Source: Rhodobiaceae bacterium
GTDB taxonomy: Bacteria > Pseudomonadota > Alphaproteobacteria > Parvibaculales > Parvibaculaceae
Assembly (NCBI GenBank): GCA_021404525.1
Contig: JAAWWE010000001.1
Span: 744,001 to 808,000 of the forward strand
Length of the DNA stretch: 64,000 bases
Direction: 5' to 3'
Part shown: positions 40,438 to 48,633 of the stretch, one piece after another
Layout of the letters: each line of letters begins with the position of its first letter
How positions within the stretch are numbered: position 1 is the stretch's first letter
Notes under the pieces: generated by a model
Told to the model about the DNA's origin: nothing
Seen by the model: only the letters and a program-made list of their open reading frames with translations
Databases searched by the model: none
Translations under genes and position numbers: made by a program

Positions 40438-40466
40438 CTTACATGGAACACAGGAAGAGTTATAAT
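40438..40466 (+). promoter_or_regulatory. candidate sigma-70 promoter for erpA
   Basis: CTTACA (40438-40443), 17-nt spacer, TATAAT (40461-40466), 41 nt ahead of the erpA start. The -10 is a perfect match. A second weaker TTGACA lies at 40418-40423. No recognisable iron-regulator operator is claimed. Confidence 0.5.
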
Positions 40467-40506
40467 GCTTCCAAACTATCCCCTATCAGTCGAAGGGATT
40501 TGAGGA

Positions 40507-40869
40507 ATGAGCGAAACACCAACCCTGGAACTACCCGGTCTTGGCGAGCCGATTACGGTTTCCGACAGTGCCGCCAAACGCATTGCTGAGATTATGGCGA
40601 GCGAAGGTGGCGATACGGTGCTGCGCGTTTCCGTGAATGGCGGCGGATGCTCTGGCTTTCAATACGCATTCACCCTGGATGACACACGCCAGGACGATGA
40701 TCTGGTTCTTGAGAAAGCCGGTGCGACCGTGCTCATCGACAGCGTCAGCCAAATGTATATGGGCGGATCAGAGATAGATTTCGCCGACGATCTGATTGGT
40801 CAGGCGTTCAAGATCAACAATCCGAATGCCACGGCAAACTGCGGCTGCGGTACGTCTTTCTCAGTCTGA
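40507..40869 (+). CDS. erpA: iron-sulfur cluster insertion protein (A-type carrier)
   Basis: A-type carrier passing Fe-S clusters to target enzymes, 120 residues. The three ligand cysteines are C48 (GGGCSGFQY), C112 and C114 (NCGCGTSF). Spacing and the N-terminal ITVSDSAAKRIAEIM fit ErpA/IscA; SufA is the alternative name. It starts the erpA-xth pair and diverges from dgt. Confidence 0.93.
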   Translation: MSETPTLELPGLGEPITVSDSAAKRIAEIMASEGGDTVLRVSVNGGGCSGFQYAFTLDDTRQDDDLVLEKAGATVLIDSVSQMYMGGSEIDFADDLIGQAFKINNPNATANCGCGTSFSV

Positions 40870-40899
40870 TTTTTTCGGCAGCCTCTTAGCTCAGCCATG

Positions 40900-40940
40900 G
40901 TAAGTTCGACCTCAACATCCGAGGCCGAAAGCGAACTTAC
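40900..40940 (+). promoter_or_regulatory. nested stem-loop abutting the xth start codon
   Basis: GTAAGTTCG (40900-40908) pairs perfectly with CGAACTTAC (40932-40940), with CCTC/GAGG (40910-40913, 40921-40924) pairing inside. The 3' arm ends 3 nt before the xth ATG, so the hairpin would cover the ribosome-binding region (AAAGCGAA). A role in translation control is inferred. Confidence 0.55.
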
Positions 40941-40943
40941 TCA

Positions 40944-41726
40944 ATGAAAATTGCGACATTTAACGTCAACTCCATCAAAGCACGTCTAAAGAACCTTCTG
41001 CAGTGGTTGGAAGAAGCAGAGCCGGATGTTGTCTGCCTGCAGGAACTGAAATGCGTGGACGACGCCTTCCCGCGCGAGGAAATTGAGGCGCTTGGCTACA
41101 ATGTCGCTGTGCACGGCCAGAAAACCTATAATGGCGTCGCCATTCTTTCCAAGTTTCCGCTGGAAGACGTTCAAACCGGCCTACCCGGCGATGACAGCGA
41201 TGAACAAGCCCGCTATGTGGAAGCACTCGTCGCCGCGGGTGAGAATGTTATCCGTGTTGGCGCGATTTACCTGCCAAACGGAAACCCCGTCGACACGGAA
41301 AAATATCCCTACAAGCTTGGCTGGATGGACAGGCTAACGGCGCACGCCAAGGATTTGCTCCAGAATGAGGAAATGCTTGTGCTTGCCGGTGACTACAATG
41401 TCATCCCGCATGAGGATGATTGTTATGACCCCAAAGCCTGGGCGGACGATGCCCTCTTCAAACCAGAGACCCGCGCGAAGTTTTATGAGCTCATGAATTT
41501 GGGTTTCACGGATTCATTCCGCGCCTGTCACACAGAGCCGAACCGCTATTCATTCTGGGACTATCAACGCGGTGCGTGGCAGAAAGACAATGGCATTCGC
41601 ATTGATCACCTGCTGCTCTCGCCGCAAGCTGCTGACCATCTCACAGCCTGTGATATCGACCGGACACCGCGTGGTCGGGAGAAGCCCTCTGACCACACCC
41701 CCGTCTGGATTGAATTGGATATTTGA
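40944..41726 (+). CDS. xth: exodeoxyribonuclease III (AP endonuclease)
   Basis: Base-excision repair nuclease of the exonuclease III family, 260 residues. Catalytic blocks: ATFNVNSIKARL, CLQELKC (metal Glu), GVAILSKFPLE, AGDYNVIPHEDD, and the C-terminal RIDHLLLSP and KPSDHTPVWIEL (His). It begins right behind a strong stem-loop and 74 nt after erpA. Its stop abuts the stop of a convergent membrane-protein gene. Confidence 0.95.
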   Translation: MKIATFNVNSIKARLKNLLQWLEEAEPDVVCLQELKCVDDAFPREEIEALGYNVAVHGQKTYNGVAILSKFPLEDVQTGLPGDDSDEQARYVEALVAAGENVIRVGAIYLPNGNPVDTEKYPYKLGWMDRLTAHAKDLLQNEEMLVLAGDYNVIPHEDDCYDPKAWADDALFKPETRAKFYELMNLGFTDSFRACHTEPNRYSFWDYQRGAWQKDNGIRIDHLLLSPQAADHLTACDIDRTPRGREKPSDHTPVWIELDI

Positions 41727-42791
41727 TCAGCCGAGCGCTGAATCCACTAGGCGTTCGACGAGTGCACCCCCACCCCATGACCCCAGGGGGATGAGAAGGA
41801 AAAGCGCAAACCGGGCGAAGCCGCCGGGGGCGATAGGCCAAGCGTGCACCTCATTCACTTCCTTTGAATACATGAGCAAGCCTGCAAGGTCCTGTCCCGC
41901 ACCGGGCGTGTTTTCCCTCAGAGCGGCGCGTGCTACCGGGATACGGGCATGACACCAATCAGCTTCCTTCTTCTTTTCTTCCTGGATTCGTTCGCGCAGA
42001 GCCCAAACAGGCAAGAACAGACCGGCAAGCGCCGCAACAACGCCATAGAGCGTGATCGACACCACCAATAGAAGGTACCGGTCAACGATTGCAATAAAGG
42101 CAAACGGGGCAACGAACCCAATCACAATGGCCGCATTTGATAGTCCCTGGTTTGTAAACGGCATATAGCGACCCAGGTCCGTGAGCTCAATCGAGGTAAT
42201 GTCCCGCGCCAGCTCCCAGAACCGTACAGAGTCAGAGATGATGATGTGGACCAGCAGAGCGACACCCACCCCGAGGAAGGGACCAATAATTCGATGAACA
42301 TAAACCTCTGGTGACCAATGCACCGGGTTGAACGCATCGTAATTCCCGACAATGGGGAATTCGAGGATCGGAGCCATGAACGCAAATGTAAATCCACTCA
42401 GGGCAACAATGGCAAGCCGGACGGATCCATAATCATTCAATGCAGCCTCAGTCCGATCAATCGCGTCCCTTGGAACCTCAGGCAAATGTCTGAGCTCTTC
42501 TATTGTGCGGTCCGTGCGGTTTTCATGAGCGGCCATAGCAGCAACAACGAAGACAAGCAGCTCACCCAGGATCAACGCAAGGCCAAGCTCAACGAGAAAG
42601 GTCTCCAGCTGTTCTCCGGATCGCTCAACAAACAGGCGACCAGAGATCGCCTCAACCGAGAGAACCGCAACGCCCCACAAAGTAGCAAAGAAAATACCGC
42701 CCCAAAGAGGTCGCATCCCTATGCGATCAAAAAACGCCTGAGCGGTTGTGGTCCGCACCATCATATCAAGGCGGTGAGCGATACTGGTCAT
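41727..42791 (-). CDS. uncharacterised polytopic membrane protein
   Basis: I do not recognise the family. The 354-residue protein has about seven hydrophobic segments (for example GGIFFATLWGVAVLSVEAI, ELGLALILGELLVFVVAAM, GPFLGVGVALLVHIIISD, YLLLVVSITLYGVVAALAGL) separated by short charged loops; a cytoplasmic-looking loop of about 35 residues follows the second segment (ENRTDRTIEELRHLPEVP). Its start overlaps the M81 peptidase stop by 4 nt (ATGA), so the two are translationally coupled. It may assist or export the peptidase's substrate or product; that is a guess. Confidence 0.8.
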   Translation of the reverse strand: MTSIAHRLDMMVRTTTAQAFFDRIGMRPLWGGIFFATLWGVAVLSVEAISGRLFVERSGEQLETFLVELGLALILGELLVFVVAAMAAHENRTDRTIEELRHLPEVPRDAIDRTEAALNDYGSVRLAIVALSGFTFAFMAPILEFPIVGNYDAFNPVHWSPEVYVHRIIGPFLGVGVALLVHIIISDSVRFWELARDITSIELTDLGRYMPFTNQGLSNAAIVIGFVAPFAFIAIVDRYLLLVVSITLYGVVAALAGLFLPVWALRERIQEEKKKEADWCHARIPVARAALRENTPGAGQDLAGLLMYSKEVNEVHAWPIAPGGFARFALFLLIPLGSWGGGALVERLVDSALG

Positions 42792-44299
42792 GATGTCTCT
42801 CTCGCGCCTGGCATCAGACGGACCCCTTTCCGAAGATTCTGATAATCAAGATTCCGGTGATCAGCTGGATTTGGACCGGGACTTGAGACGACAAGCACTT
42901 CCGAGGCGATAGGTGCAAAATCAGCTCTGAAATGTACGGAACTTTTCACAACAACGATTTTCTGTTCGCGGGGATCAAGCCCCAAATGGGAAAACATGGC
43001 TTGATCGGCGCATTGGACTTTTTTAGACCCCACAATCACTTTCACCCCGTCGATCTCCAGCAACGCTGTCAGTCCAAGCGACAATCGAATGCCATCATAA
43101 TAGGGGCCTGTTGCGTCAAATTCACCGTCCGATAAACGCAGGACCTTGAAGGTAGCTGTGACAGGTGTTTCTTGGGGAGCTCCTCCGGTATGGGCACCGA
43201 GGTTCAGTGCCACCTGTGCCCCCTCGCCTGCAGAGTGCGCCGCTGCGGCGCATGTAGGATCGAAGAGCACACCCAGGACGGCGTCTCTCGCGTGTGCGGC
43301 GATCAAGGCCTTCAGTATTCCGATCGTGTCTCCATTGCCGCCAGCGCCAGGATTGTCTTGTGTGTCGGCCATAATAACGGGGCCATCGCCCGCGTGGTTT
43401 TGCTGCGCACGTCTGAGGGCCTCTTCCGGTGTCAGCAATGGCGCTGACAGTTGAGGTTCTGATGCGACCACCTTGTCTTTCAATCGCTCCAGCGTCTTTT
43501 GCACAAGTGCAGCATCTGCGCCATATGCGAGAATTGCAGGACCGCATTCGTGTATATCGGCAGGTGAAAAACCCGTCGCAAAAGACGCGCCCAGTATTCC
43601 GTCATTTTGTCCACGTTCAGGGTCGAGCTTTTCTATTTCGGCATAGATGGAAGCTGCCGGTTCGACCAATGAACAGCTGCCAGTGAGCGGGATCAGGAAG
43701 TCGGGCTTATAGAAGGCCTTGTGTGGACGCTTTTTCCCAGTTGCTATCTGCTGAAGGATACGTGCTGTTCGCCGACCTGTTTCAGCCATATCCACATGAG
43801 GGTAAGTCCGATATGCCGTCAGAAAATCAGAGGCGTCGACCATCTCCTGCGTAACATTGGCGTGCAGATCAAGACTGGCGACAATCAACACTCCTTCTCC
43901 AACAATATTGCGCACGGAGGTAAGCAGCGCGCCCTCACCATCCTCTAGATGTTCGGCAACCATGGCGCCATGAAGATCGAGATAGACCGCATCAAGCGAT
44001 CCGACACTTTGAGAAACTCGATCCAAAATCAATCGCGTTACACGCTCATATGCGTCTCGTGTCACATATCCTGAAGGTGTTGCGGAACACCAGGCCAACG
44101 GTTCAAACGAGTGATTGAAACGGCCCGCTTCTTCGAGAAAGCCGCCGAGAGGAATGTTCATGCCCAGGCAGGAAGCAAGCAACGGCGCGCCGACCTGAAG
44201 CCCAGGCCAACTGTCCGCCTGCTCAAAGGCAGTCCAGTCTGCCTTCATGGGCGCAAATGTATTTGTCTCGTGCTGGAAACCACCAACCGCAATCTTCAT
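42788..44299 (-). CDS. M81 family metallopeptidase (MlrC-like)
   Basis: Resembles microcystinase C (MlrC), 503 residues, with start at the ATG at 44299. N-terminal KIAVGGFQHETNTFAPMKAD carries the first zinc-binding His/Glu; DAVYLDLHGAMVAEHLEDGEG and VASLDLHANVTQEMVDASD supply further metal residues, and IMADTQDNPGAGGNGDTIGI is the typical middle block. The C-terminal part ends in PNPADHRNLDYQNL. Most family members are not linked to microcystin; the substrate here is unknown. Divergent from an EthD gene and coupled to the membrane-protein gene. Confidence 0.88.
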   Translation of the reverse strand: MKIAVGGFQHETNTFAPMKADWTAFEQADSWPGLQVGAPLLASCLGMNIPLGGFLEEAGRFNHSFEPLAWCSATPSGYVTRDAYERVTRLILDRVSQSVGSLDAVYLDLHGAMVAEHLEDGEGALLTSVRNIVGEGVLIVASLDLHANVTQEMVDASDFLTAYRTYPHVDMAETGRRTARILQQIATGKKRPHKAFYKPDFLIPLTGSCSLVEPAASIYAEIEKLDPERGQNDGILGASFATGFSPADIHECGPAILAYGADAALVQKTLERLKDKVVASEPQLSAPLLTPEEALRRAQQNHAGDGPVIMADTQDNPGAGGNGDTIGILKALIAAHARDAVLGVLFDPTCAAAAHSAGEGAQVALNLGAHTGGAPQETPVTATFKVLRLSDGEFDATGPYYDGIRLSLGLTALLEIDGVKVIVGSKKVQCADQAMFSHLGLDPREQKIVVVKSSVHFRADFAPIASEVLVVSSPGPNPADHRNLDYQNLRKGVRLMPGARETS

Positions 44300-44364
44300 G
44301 CAAACGATCCCTCTTACCGGTACGATACCCGCAACTAACAACTAAATCGAGGGAGGAGCCGGTC

Positions 44365-44745
44365 ATGATCCGGATCACATTCTGTCTGACAAAACGAGAT
44401 GAGTTGAGCCTTCAGGAGTTCCAGGACTATTGGCTGAACAAACACGCGCCTCTGGTGAAGTCAGTTGCCGATGACCTGAGGATCAAGAAATATGTCCAGC
44501 TCCACACCCGCGAATGGGCCGAGAATGATGGCGCCCGTGCATCCCGAGCGGGGTCGCTGGAGGCGGCACCCGCTATTTACGACGGCGTTGCTGAGCTCTG
44601 GTGGGAGAGTCTTGAAGATCTGCGCGCTGCGGTTTCAACCGAAGAAGGTCAAAGAGCCGGTGTGGCATTGCTCAAGGATGAAGCAAAGTTCATTGATTTC
44701 TCCCGCTCACCACTCTGGTATGGCGAAGAGCATCAGATCATCTAG
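44365..44745 (+). CDS. EthD domain-containing protein
   Basis: A 126-residue dimeric alpha-beta barrel protein. Start at the ATG at 44365, behind GGGAGGAG. The EthD pattern is clear: KRDELSLQEFQDYWLNKHAPLV, then a C-terminal DEAKFIDFSRSPLWYGEEHQ. EthD-type proteins accompany diverse catabolic or degradation genes. It diverges from the MlrC-like gene with a 65-nt shared promoter region and converges with the Sel1 gene. Confidence 0.85.
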   Translation: MIRITFCLTKRDELSLQEFQDYWLNKHAPLVKSVADDLRIKKYVQLHTREWAENDGARASRAGSLEAAPAIYDGVAELWWESLEDLRAAVSTEEGQRAGVALLKDEAKFIDFSRSPLWYGEEHQII

Positions 44746-44753
44746 CCTTCGGC

Positions 44754-45482
44754 TTATTGCTTGTCGTTCGCATTGACCCATTGTTGCGCCTGAAGTCGCC
44801 CTTCAGCCCGCTCATCGGAGTTGATGTACCGCTCAGTTGCGTCATAGACCTCCGACACAGTCTTTCTGTTCGTCGGGTCAGAATAGATACGCGCAAGATC
44901 AAGATACATCGCTGCCTTTACAGGCTCTTCTACCACTCCGTCTCCTTTAGCGTAAATCTCCGCAAGCAGGAGGTAGGTTGGCACATAAAATTTGTTAGCC
45001 GAAAGAGATAACCAACGAAGACCTTCGATCCGGTCCCGGGCGACCCCCTGCCCTTCACGGTGCATGATACCGAGATAATATTGAGCCTGACCGCTGAACT
45101 GCAAAGCCGCCTTGTCGAACCAGTTTGCAGCTTCCAAATAATTTTGGTCGATATCTGCTTCTTCATCGCCATTGTAGTAGTAGAGAGCCGTTTCCACCTG
45201 CGCATCCGAATGGCCCCGTTGGGCAGCCTGAAGAAAATACGGAAAAGCAAGAGCGCTGGATTTCGTCAAGCCATTGCCGGACTTGTACATGTGTCCCACC
45301 AGAAACGCGGCTATGACATTTCCGTTTTCTGCATCAAGCTTCCATTCTTCAGCCGCGCCCGCGGCATCTCCACTCTGATAGAGCTCGAGACCGCGATCGA
45401 AATCAGCGTAGGCCCCTGTGATCGTCAAAGGCAAAATGATTGCGGATAGTAGAAAAATGGATCTCAAAAAGCTGCGCGGCAT
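44754..45482 (-). CDS. exported Sel1/TPR-repeat protein
   Basis: A 242-residue protein with a Sec signal peptide (FLRSIFLLSAIILPLTITGAYA) and then Sel1-like repeats: AAEEWKLDAENGNVIAAFLV, ALAFPYFLQAAQRGHSDAQV, AANWFDKAALQFSGQAQYYL, GLRWLSLSANKFYVPTYLLL and AAMYLDLARIYSD. Start is the ATG at 45482; the frame stays open upstream but that part does not resemble the family. Sel1 repeats mediate protein contacts in the periplasm; partner unknown. Confidence 0.85.
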   Translation of the reverse strand: MPRSFLRSIFLLSAIILPLTITGAYADFDRGLELYQSGDAAGAAEEWKLDAENGNVIAAFLVGHMYKSGNGLTKSSALAFPYFLQAAQRGHSDAQVETALYYYNGDEEADIDQNYLEAANWFDKAALQFSGQAQYYLGIMHREGQGVARDRIEGLRWLSLSANKFYVPTYLLLAEIYAKGDGVVEEPVKAAMYLDLARIYSDPTNRKTVSEVYDATERYINSDERAEGRLQAQQWVNANDKQ

Positions 45483-45533
45483 AAGGTAACTCTCGACTGA
45501 TTTGGTTCTGGGATCATACCCAATTCTAAGTGT

Positions 45534-45629
45534 CTGCGCTGAGGGAATAGCGCAGTTGGTAAATGCGAAACCTTCGGGCCTCAGGCCTGAACGGCCCCTG
45601 AATGCCAGGGTCTTTACGGGCCTGAAGGC
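45534..45629 (+). promoter_or_regulatory. hairpin-rich leader ahead of the alcohol dehydrogenase
   Basis: Within the 249-nt gene-free stretch 45483-45731 lie CTGCGCT/AGCGCAG (45534-45555), TTCGGGCC/GGCCTGAA (45573-45591, one G-U), CCCTG/CAGGG (45596-45610) and GCC/GGC (45620-45629). GGCCTGAA occurs twice (45584-45591 and 45619-45626), so the segment CCTTCGGGCC can pair with either copy. This looks like a leader or small RNA with two exclusive folds; transcription and strand are not shown. Confidence 0.4.
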
Positions 45630-45731
45630 TGATTGCCGCACGAAACCTAGGTCTTTCAGCCATTGACGCGGCCTCGCGGCCACGCCAACATTCCTACAAC
45701 AATCAAAATCACATTCTCAGGGAGCGAAAAT

Positions 45732-46814
45732 ATGAAAGCGGCTGTGCTACGGGAAGTGGGAAAACCACTCCAGGTTGAAGATGTTCAGATCAACAAACCA
45801 GGGCCCCACGAGGTCCTCATCCGCACCGCAGCCGCGGGCGTGTGTCACTCCGACCTGCATTTTGTGAACGGCACCTACCCCTATCCACTCCCGGCTGTCC
45901 TGGGCCACGAATCCTCAGGCATTGTTGAACAGGTGGGATCTGAGGTCCGCACCGTCGAAGTCGGCGATCATGTCATCACCTGTCTGTCGGCTTTCTGCGG
46001 CCATTGCGAACATTGCCTGACCGGACATATGTCCCGCTGTCCCGGTACGGAAACCCAACGCGGGCCTGATGAAGAACCGCGTCTCGCGAATGCCGCTGAT
46101 CCCATGTATCAGTTCCTTAATCTCTCTTCTTTCGCCGAACAGATGCTGATCCACGAGCATGCCTGCACGAAGATTCGCAAGGACATGCCTCTGGATGTAG
46201 CGGCTCTGATCGGCTGCTCCGTGACCACCGGTGTGGGTGCCATCGCCAACACCGCTAAGGTTGCGCCAGGCGAGACAGTTGCGGTAATCGGCTGTGGTGG
46301 TGTTGGTCTGGCTGCTATCAATGGGGCGTCGATCGCCGGTGCTGGACGCATCATCGCTGTTGACATGCAGGGTTCTAAGCTCAATCTCGCAAAAGAGTTC
46401 GGCGCAACCGATGTTGTTGATGCCTCTCAGGGAGATCCTGTGGCGCAGGTTATGGAGCTGACCGGCGGCGGCGTGCATCATGCCCTTGAAGCCATCGGTC
46501 TCAAAGCAACCACCGAACAAGCATTTAAGATGCTGGCACGCGGCGGGACGGCAACGGTGATCGGCATGATCCCTATCGGAACCAACATTGAGCTCCATGG
46601 CGCAGATTTCCTCGCTGAGAAAAAGATCCAGGGCTCACTCATGGGGTCCAACCGCTTCCCGGTTGATATGCCACGCTATGTTGATTTTTACATGGCAGGC
46701 AAGTTGAAGCTCGACAACATGATTTCTCAGCGGATTAAGTTGGCAGATGTGAACAGTGCGTTCGAAGAACTCGAACGCGGCGAACTTGCCCGTTCGGTCA
46801 TCATGTTTGACTGA
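45732..46814 (+). CDS. zinc-dependent alcohol dehydrogenase
   Basis: Medium-chain NAD(P)-dependent dehydrogenase, 360 residues, start at ATG 45732 behind GGGAGCG. Catalytic zinc ligands: C38 and H60/E61 (GVCHSDLHF, LGHESSG); structural zinc cysteines C89, C92, C95 and C103. The coenzyme fold shows VIGCGGVGLAAINGA and then D of IAVDMQ, which favours NAD. The long insertion with GPDEEPRLANAADPMYQF places it among class III-like/NDMA-type dehydrogenases. The substrate is not evident. A strong terminator follows. Confidence 0.9.
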   Translation: MKAAVLREVGKPLQVEDVQINKPGPHEVLIRTAAAGVCHSDLHFVNGTYPYPLPAVLGHESSGIVEQVGSEVRTVEVGDHVITCLSAFCGHCEHCLTGHMSRCPGTETQRGPDEEPRLANAADPMYQFLNLSSFAEQMLIHEHACTKIRKDMPLDVAALIGCSVTTGVGAIANTAKVAPGETVAVIGCGGVGLAAINGASIAGAGRIIAVDMQGSKLNLAKEFGATDVVDASQGDPVAQVMELTGGGVHHALEAIGLKATTEQAFKMLARGGTATVIGMIPIGTNIELHGADFLAEKKIQGSLMGSNRFPVDMPRYVDFYMAGKLKLDNMISQRIKLADVNSAFEELERGELARSVIMFD

Positions 46815-46837
46815 TCTGCATAAAAAGCCAGAGTACC

Positions 46838-46863
46838 GGGCGGCCTTTGGGCCGCCCTTTCTA
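46838..46863. terminator. Rho-independent terminator shared by convergent genes
   Basis: GGGCGGCC-TTTG-GGCCGCCC is a perfect 8-bp GC stem followed by TTTCTATTT on the plus strand. It ends the alcohol dehydrogenase transcript; the minus-strand side has AAA-free flank, so action on the serine hydrolase transcript is less sure. Confidence 0.8.
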
Positions 46864-48021
46864 TTTGAGGTGGTAAAGTAGCCCGGCATAGAGCATGGAG
46901 AATGCAGTTTCATCCAAGGCGTCGACATGATTCCAGGTAGCGCTCACGCAATATCGATTGCCGTTCTTTGATGTGAGGGCTGTTGTAAAGTTGAGGGCAC
47001 CGAAATCACTTCCGCCTTTGTAGGCTACCTCTTCCCAATCACTTCCAACGGCAATTCCGGGATTGATTTGCATAACGTCCAGATGTCGAACGTCTGACAT
47101 AAGCTTGCAAAGTTCTTCAGCAGAGAAGAACCATTCAATCTGCAGCAGCGGGTCCGTGTTAAGATCTCCAATAGCTGGTAAGGGTTTGGAAGACAGGCTG
47201 GACAGGACCGCCATGCGCTCGTCAAAGTTACCCTCTGCGAAGCGCCGTCTTAGTTCGGCCGCATCCCTGCGTTTCAGCTGGAAAAATTCGCGCGTTGTTA
47301 GAAACGGACGGTTCAGGGGACTTAGTGTCTCCAGACTTCCGCGCGACACCAAATCATGCAGGGCATCCGTCGCTGTATTGTCGCTAACAGAAATCATGAG
47401 GCCGGCCAGCGTGTGAACCGTAAGCGGCGCACTGACGGGCCAATCTTGCAATTGCCCTGATGGCAAGCTACGCCAGCTATCCTCGAATTCAACTACCTGG
47501 TCCCACTCCAGCTTGCCCGCTCCGATGAGCTGATCCAGCGCCTTCAAGACCACGAGCTTAAAGCTTGATCCCACTGCAAGCACACCATCACCGCTCAGGC
47601 CTCCCAGAAGCTCCCCTTCGCCTGAGACATAGACAGACACGTCACCAGGCAGTTCATCGAATTTTGCAATAGCTTCCTCAAGGCTCGCCGAATAGATGAC
47701 AGGTGGATCAATCCACAAGGAAGAGATGAGGCCATCAGCTGTCACCGCGATATCAAAAGTGAACTCGCCTCGTTCGAAGCGTGCCAGGCATTTCGGCGTG
47801 CAGGATTGAATGGCTTCAAGCGGCCCAAGGTCATCCTGAAGCTGTTGGACCACTCGCGGCACCGCCGACGCCAGACCTAGGTTGGCAAACCATTCAATTT
47901 CGACCTCGTCAGCAGAAAATAGTCTTTGGGCCGCCTCCTCGGCACTAAGCACCTCTGCATAGACAATGTCAGGTCTCGCTAAAACCCCGAAAGCCACAAA
48001 AACCAAGATCAAAAACCGCAT
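46861..48021 (-). CDS. serine hydrolase, class A beta-lactamase fold, ORF12/LpqF-like
   Basis: A 386-residue exported protein: signal peptide (MRFLILVFVAFGVLARPDIV, cleavage after VYA), an N-terminal domain of about 110 residues resembling that of ORF12 and LpqF proteins (FANLGLASAVPRVVQQLQDD), then a beta-lactamase-like domain. Active-site motifs are SSFK (SxxK, about residue 159), SDN in SVSDNTATDAL, and KGG in YKGGSDFGAL. The Glu166 region of true class A beta-lactamases is not obvious. More likely an esterase or transpeptidase-like hydrolase than a resistance enzyme. Confidence 0.85.
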   Translation of the reverse strand: MRFLILVFVAFGVLARPDIVYAEVLSAEEAAQRLFSADEVEIEWFANLGLASAVPRVVQQLQDDLGPLEAIQSCTPKCLARFERGEFTFDIAVTADGLISSLWIDPPVIYSASLEEAIAKFDELPGDVSVYVSGEGELLGGLSGDGVLAVGSSFKLVVLKALDQLIGAGKLEWDQVVEFEDSWRSLPSGQLQDWPVSAPLTVHTLAGLMISVSDNTATDALHDLVSRGSLETLSPLNRPFLTTREFFQLKRRDAAELRRRFAEGNFDERMAVLSSLSSKPLPAIGDLNTDPLLQIEWFFSAEELCKLMSDVRHLDVMQINPGIAVGSDWEEVAYKGGSDFGALNFTTALTSKNGNRYCVSATWNHVDALDETAFSMLYAGLLYHLK

Positions 48022-48157
48022 AAACCCTCAGCTTTCTCGCAAAATCCAGCGCCAAAAAGAAGTGTAACAGTGTGTTTCAATCGCTTGAAGAAAATGCTCA
48101 CCAATCCCAGTTTTTAGGGGTCACGGCATTTCGTGACGTTCAAGAAAGGAGACACAC

Positions 48158-48577
48158 ATGTCCTACGCCTCGGATGCTTCCGGTTCCCAGAACGGGTTCG
48201 GTTTGGAGAGGCTTGATGATCTGCCGAAAGGTGCCTGGATTGCGATCATGGTGGTCGCGTTCATCCTAGCCTGGCCGATTGGTCTGCTGGTTTTGGGTTA
48301 CCTGCTTTGGAGTGGAAAAATGCAATCTTGGAGAAGTGACTATCGTTGCAGCAAACGCAGCCGTCGCCGCCACGGGCGCCGTTCGCGGCCGACCGGAAAC
48401 TCGGCTTTTGATGGCTATCGCAGCGAAACCTTGAAACGGCTTGAAGAAGAGCAGGAAGCGTTTGAAGCGTTTCTGGCCCAGCTTCGCCAGGCCAAGGACC
48501 AAAAAGAGTTCGATGAGTTTATGGCCATGCGTACACGTGGTGATGAAGGGTCAAGCCCTTCACCAACGTCTGCATAA
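48158..48577 (+). CDS. DUF2852 domain-containing membrane protein
   Basis: A 139-residue protein typical of alphaproteobacteria. One membrane helix (WIAIMVVAFILAWPIGLLVL, about residues 28-49), a basic Arg/Ser-rich stretch, then the conserved helical C-terminus FDGYRSETLKRLEEEQEAFE and DQKEFDEFMAMR. Function unknown. Start behind AAAGGAG. Divergent from the serine hydrolase and convergent with valS. Confidence 0.88.
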   Translation: MSYASDASGSQNGFGLERLDDLPKGAWIAIMVVAFILAWPIGLLVLGYLLWSGKMQSWRSDYRCSKRSRRRHGRRSRPTGNSAFDGYRSETLKRLEEEQEAFEAFLAQLRQAKDQKEFDEFMAMRTRGDEGSSPSPTSA

Positions 48578-48607
48578 GGCGTCAGGTATCGAACGAAAGC
48601 TAGGTGT

Positions 48608-48631
48608 GGCGTCGCTTTCCTAAGCGACGCC
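48608..48631. terminator. hairpin between DUF2852 and valS
   Basis: GGCGTCGCTT-TCCT-AAGCGACGCC, a perfect 10-bp stem between two converging genes. No T-run on either side, so it may be a Rho-independent-like terminator of reduced strength or a transcript end protector. Confidence 0.6.
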
Positions 48632-48633
48632 CG

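Noticed and set aside
45548-45562. tRNA-like D-arm TAGCGCAGTTGGTAA
   Set aside because: No acceptor stem, anticodon arm or T-arm in proper spacing; the segment is explained by the CTGCGCT/AGCGCAG hairpin.
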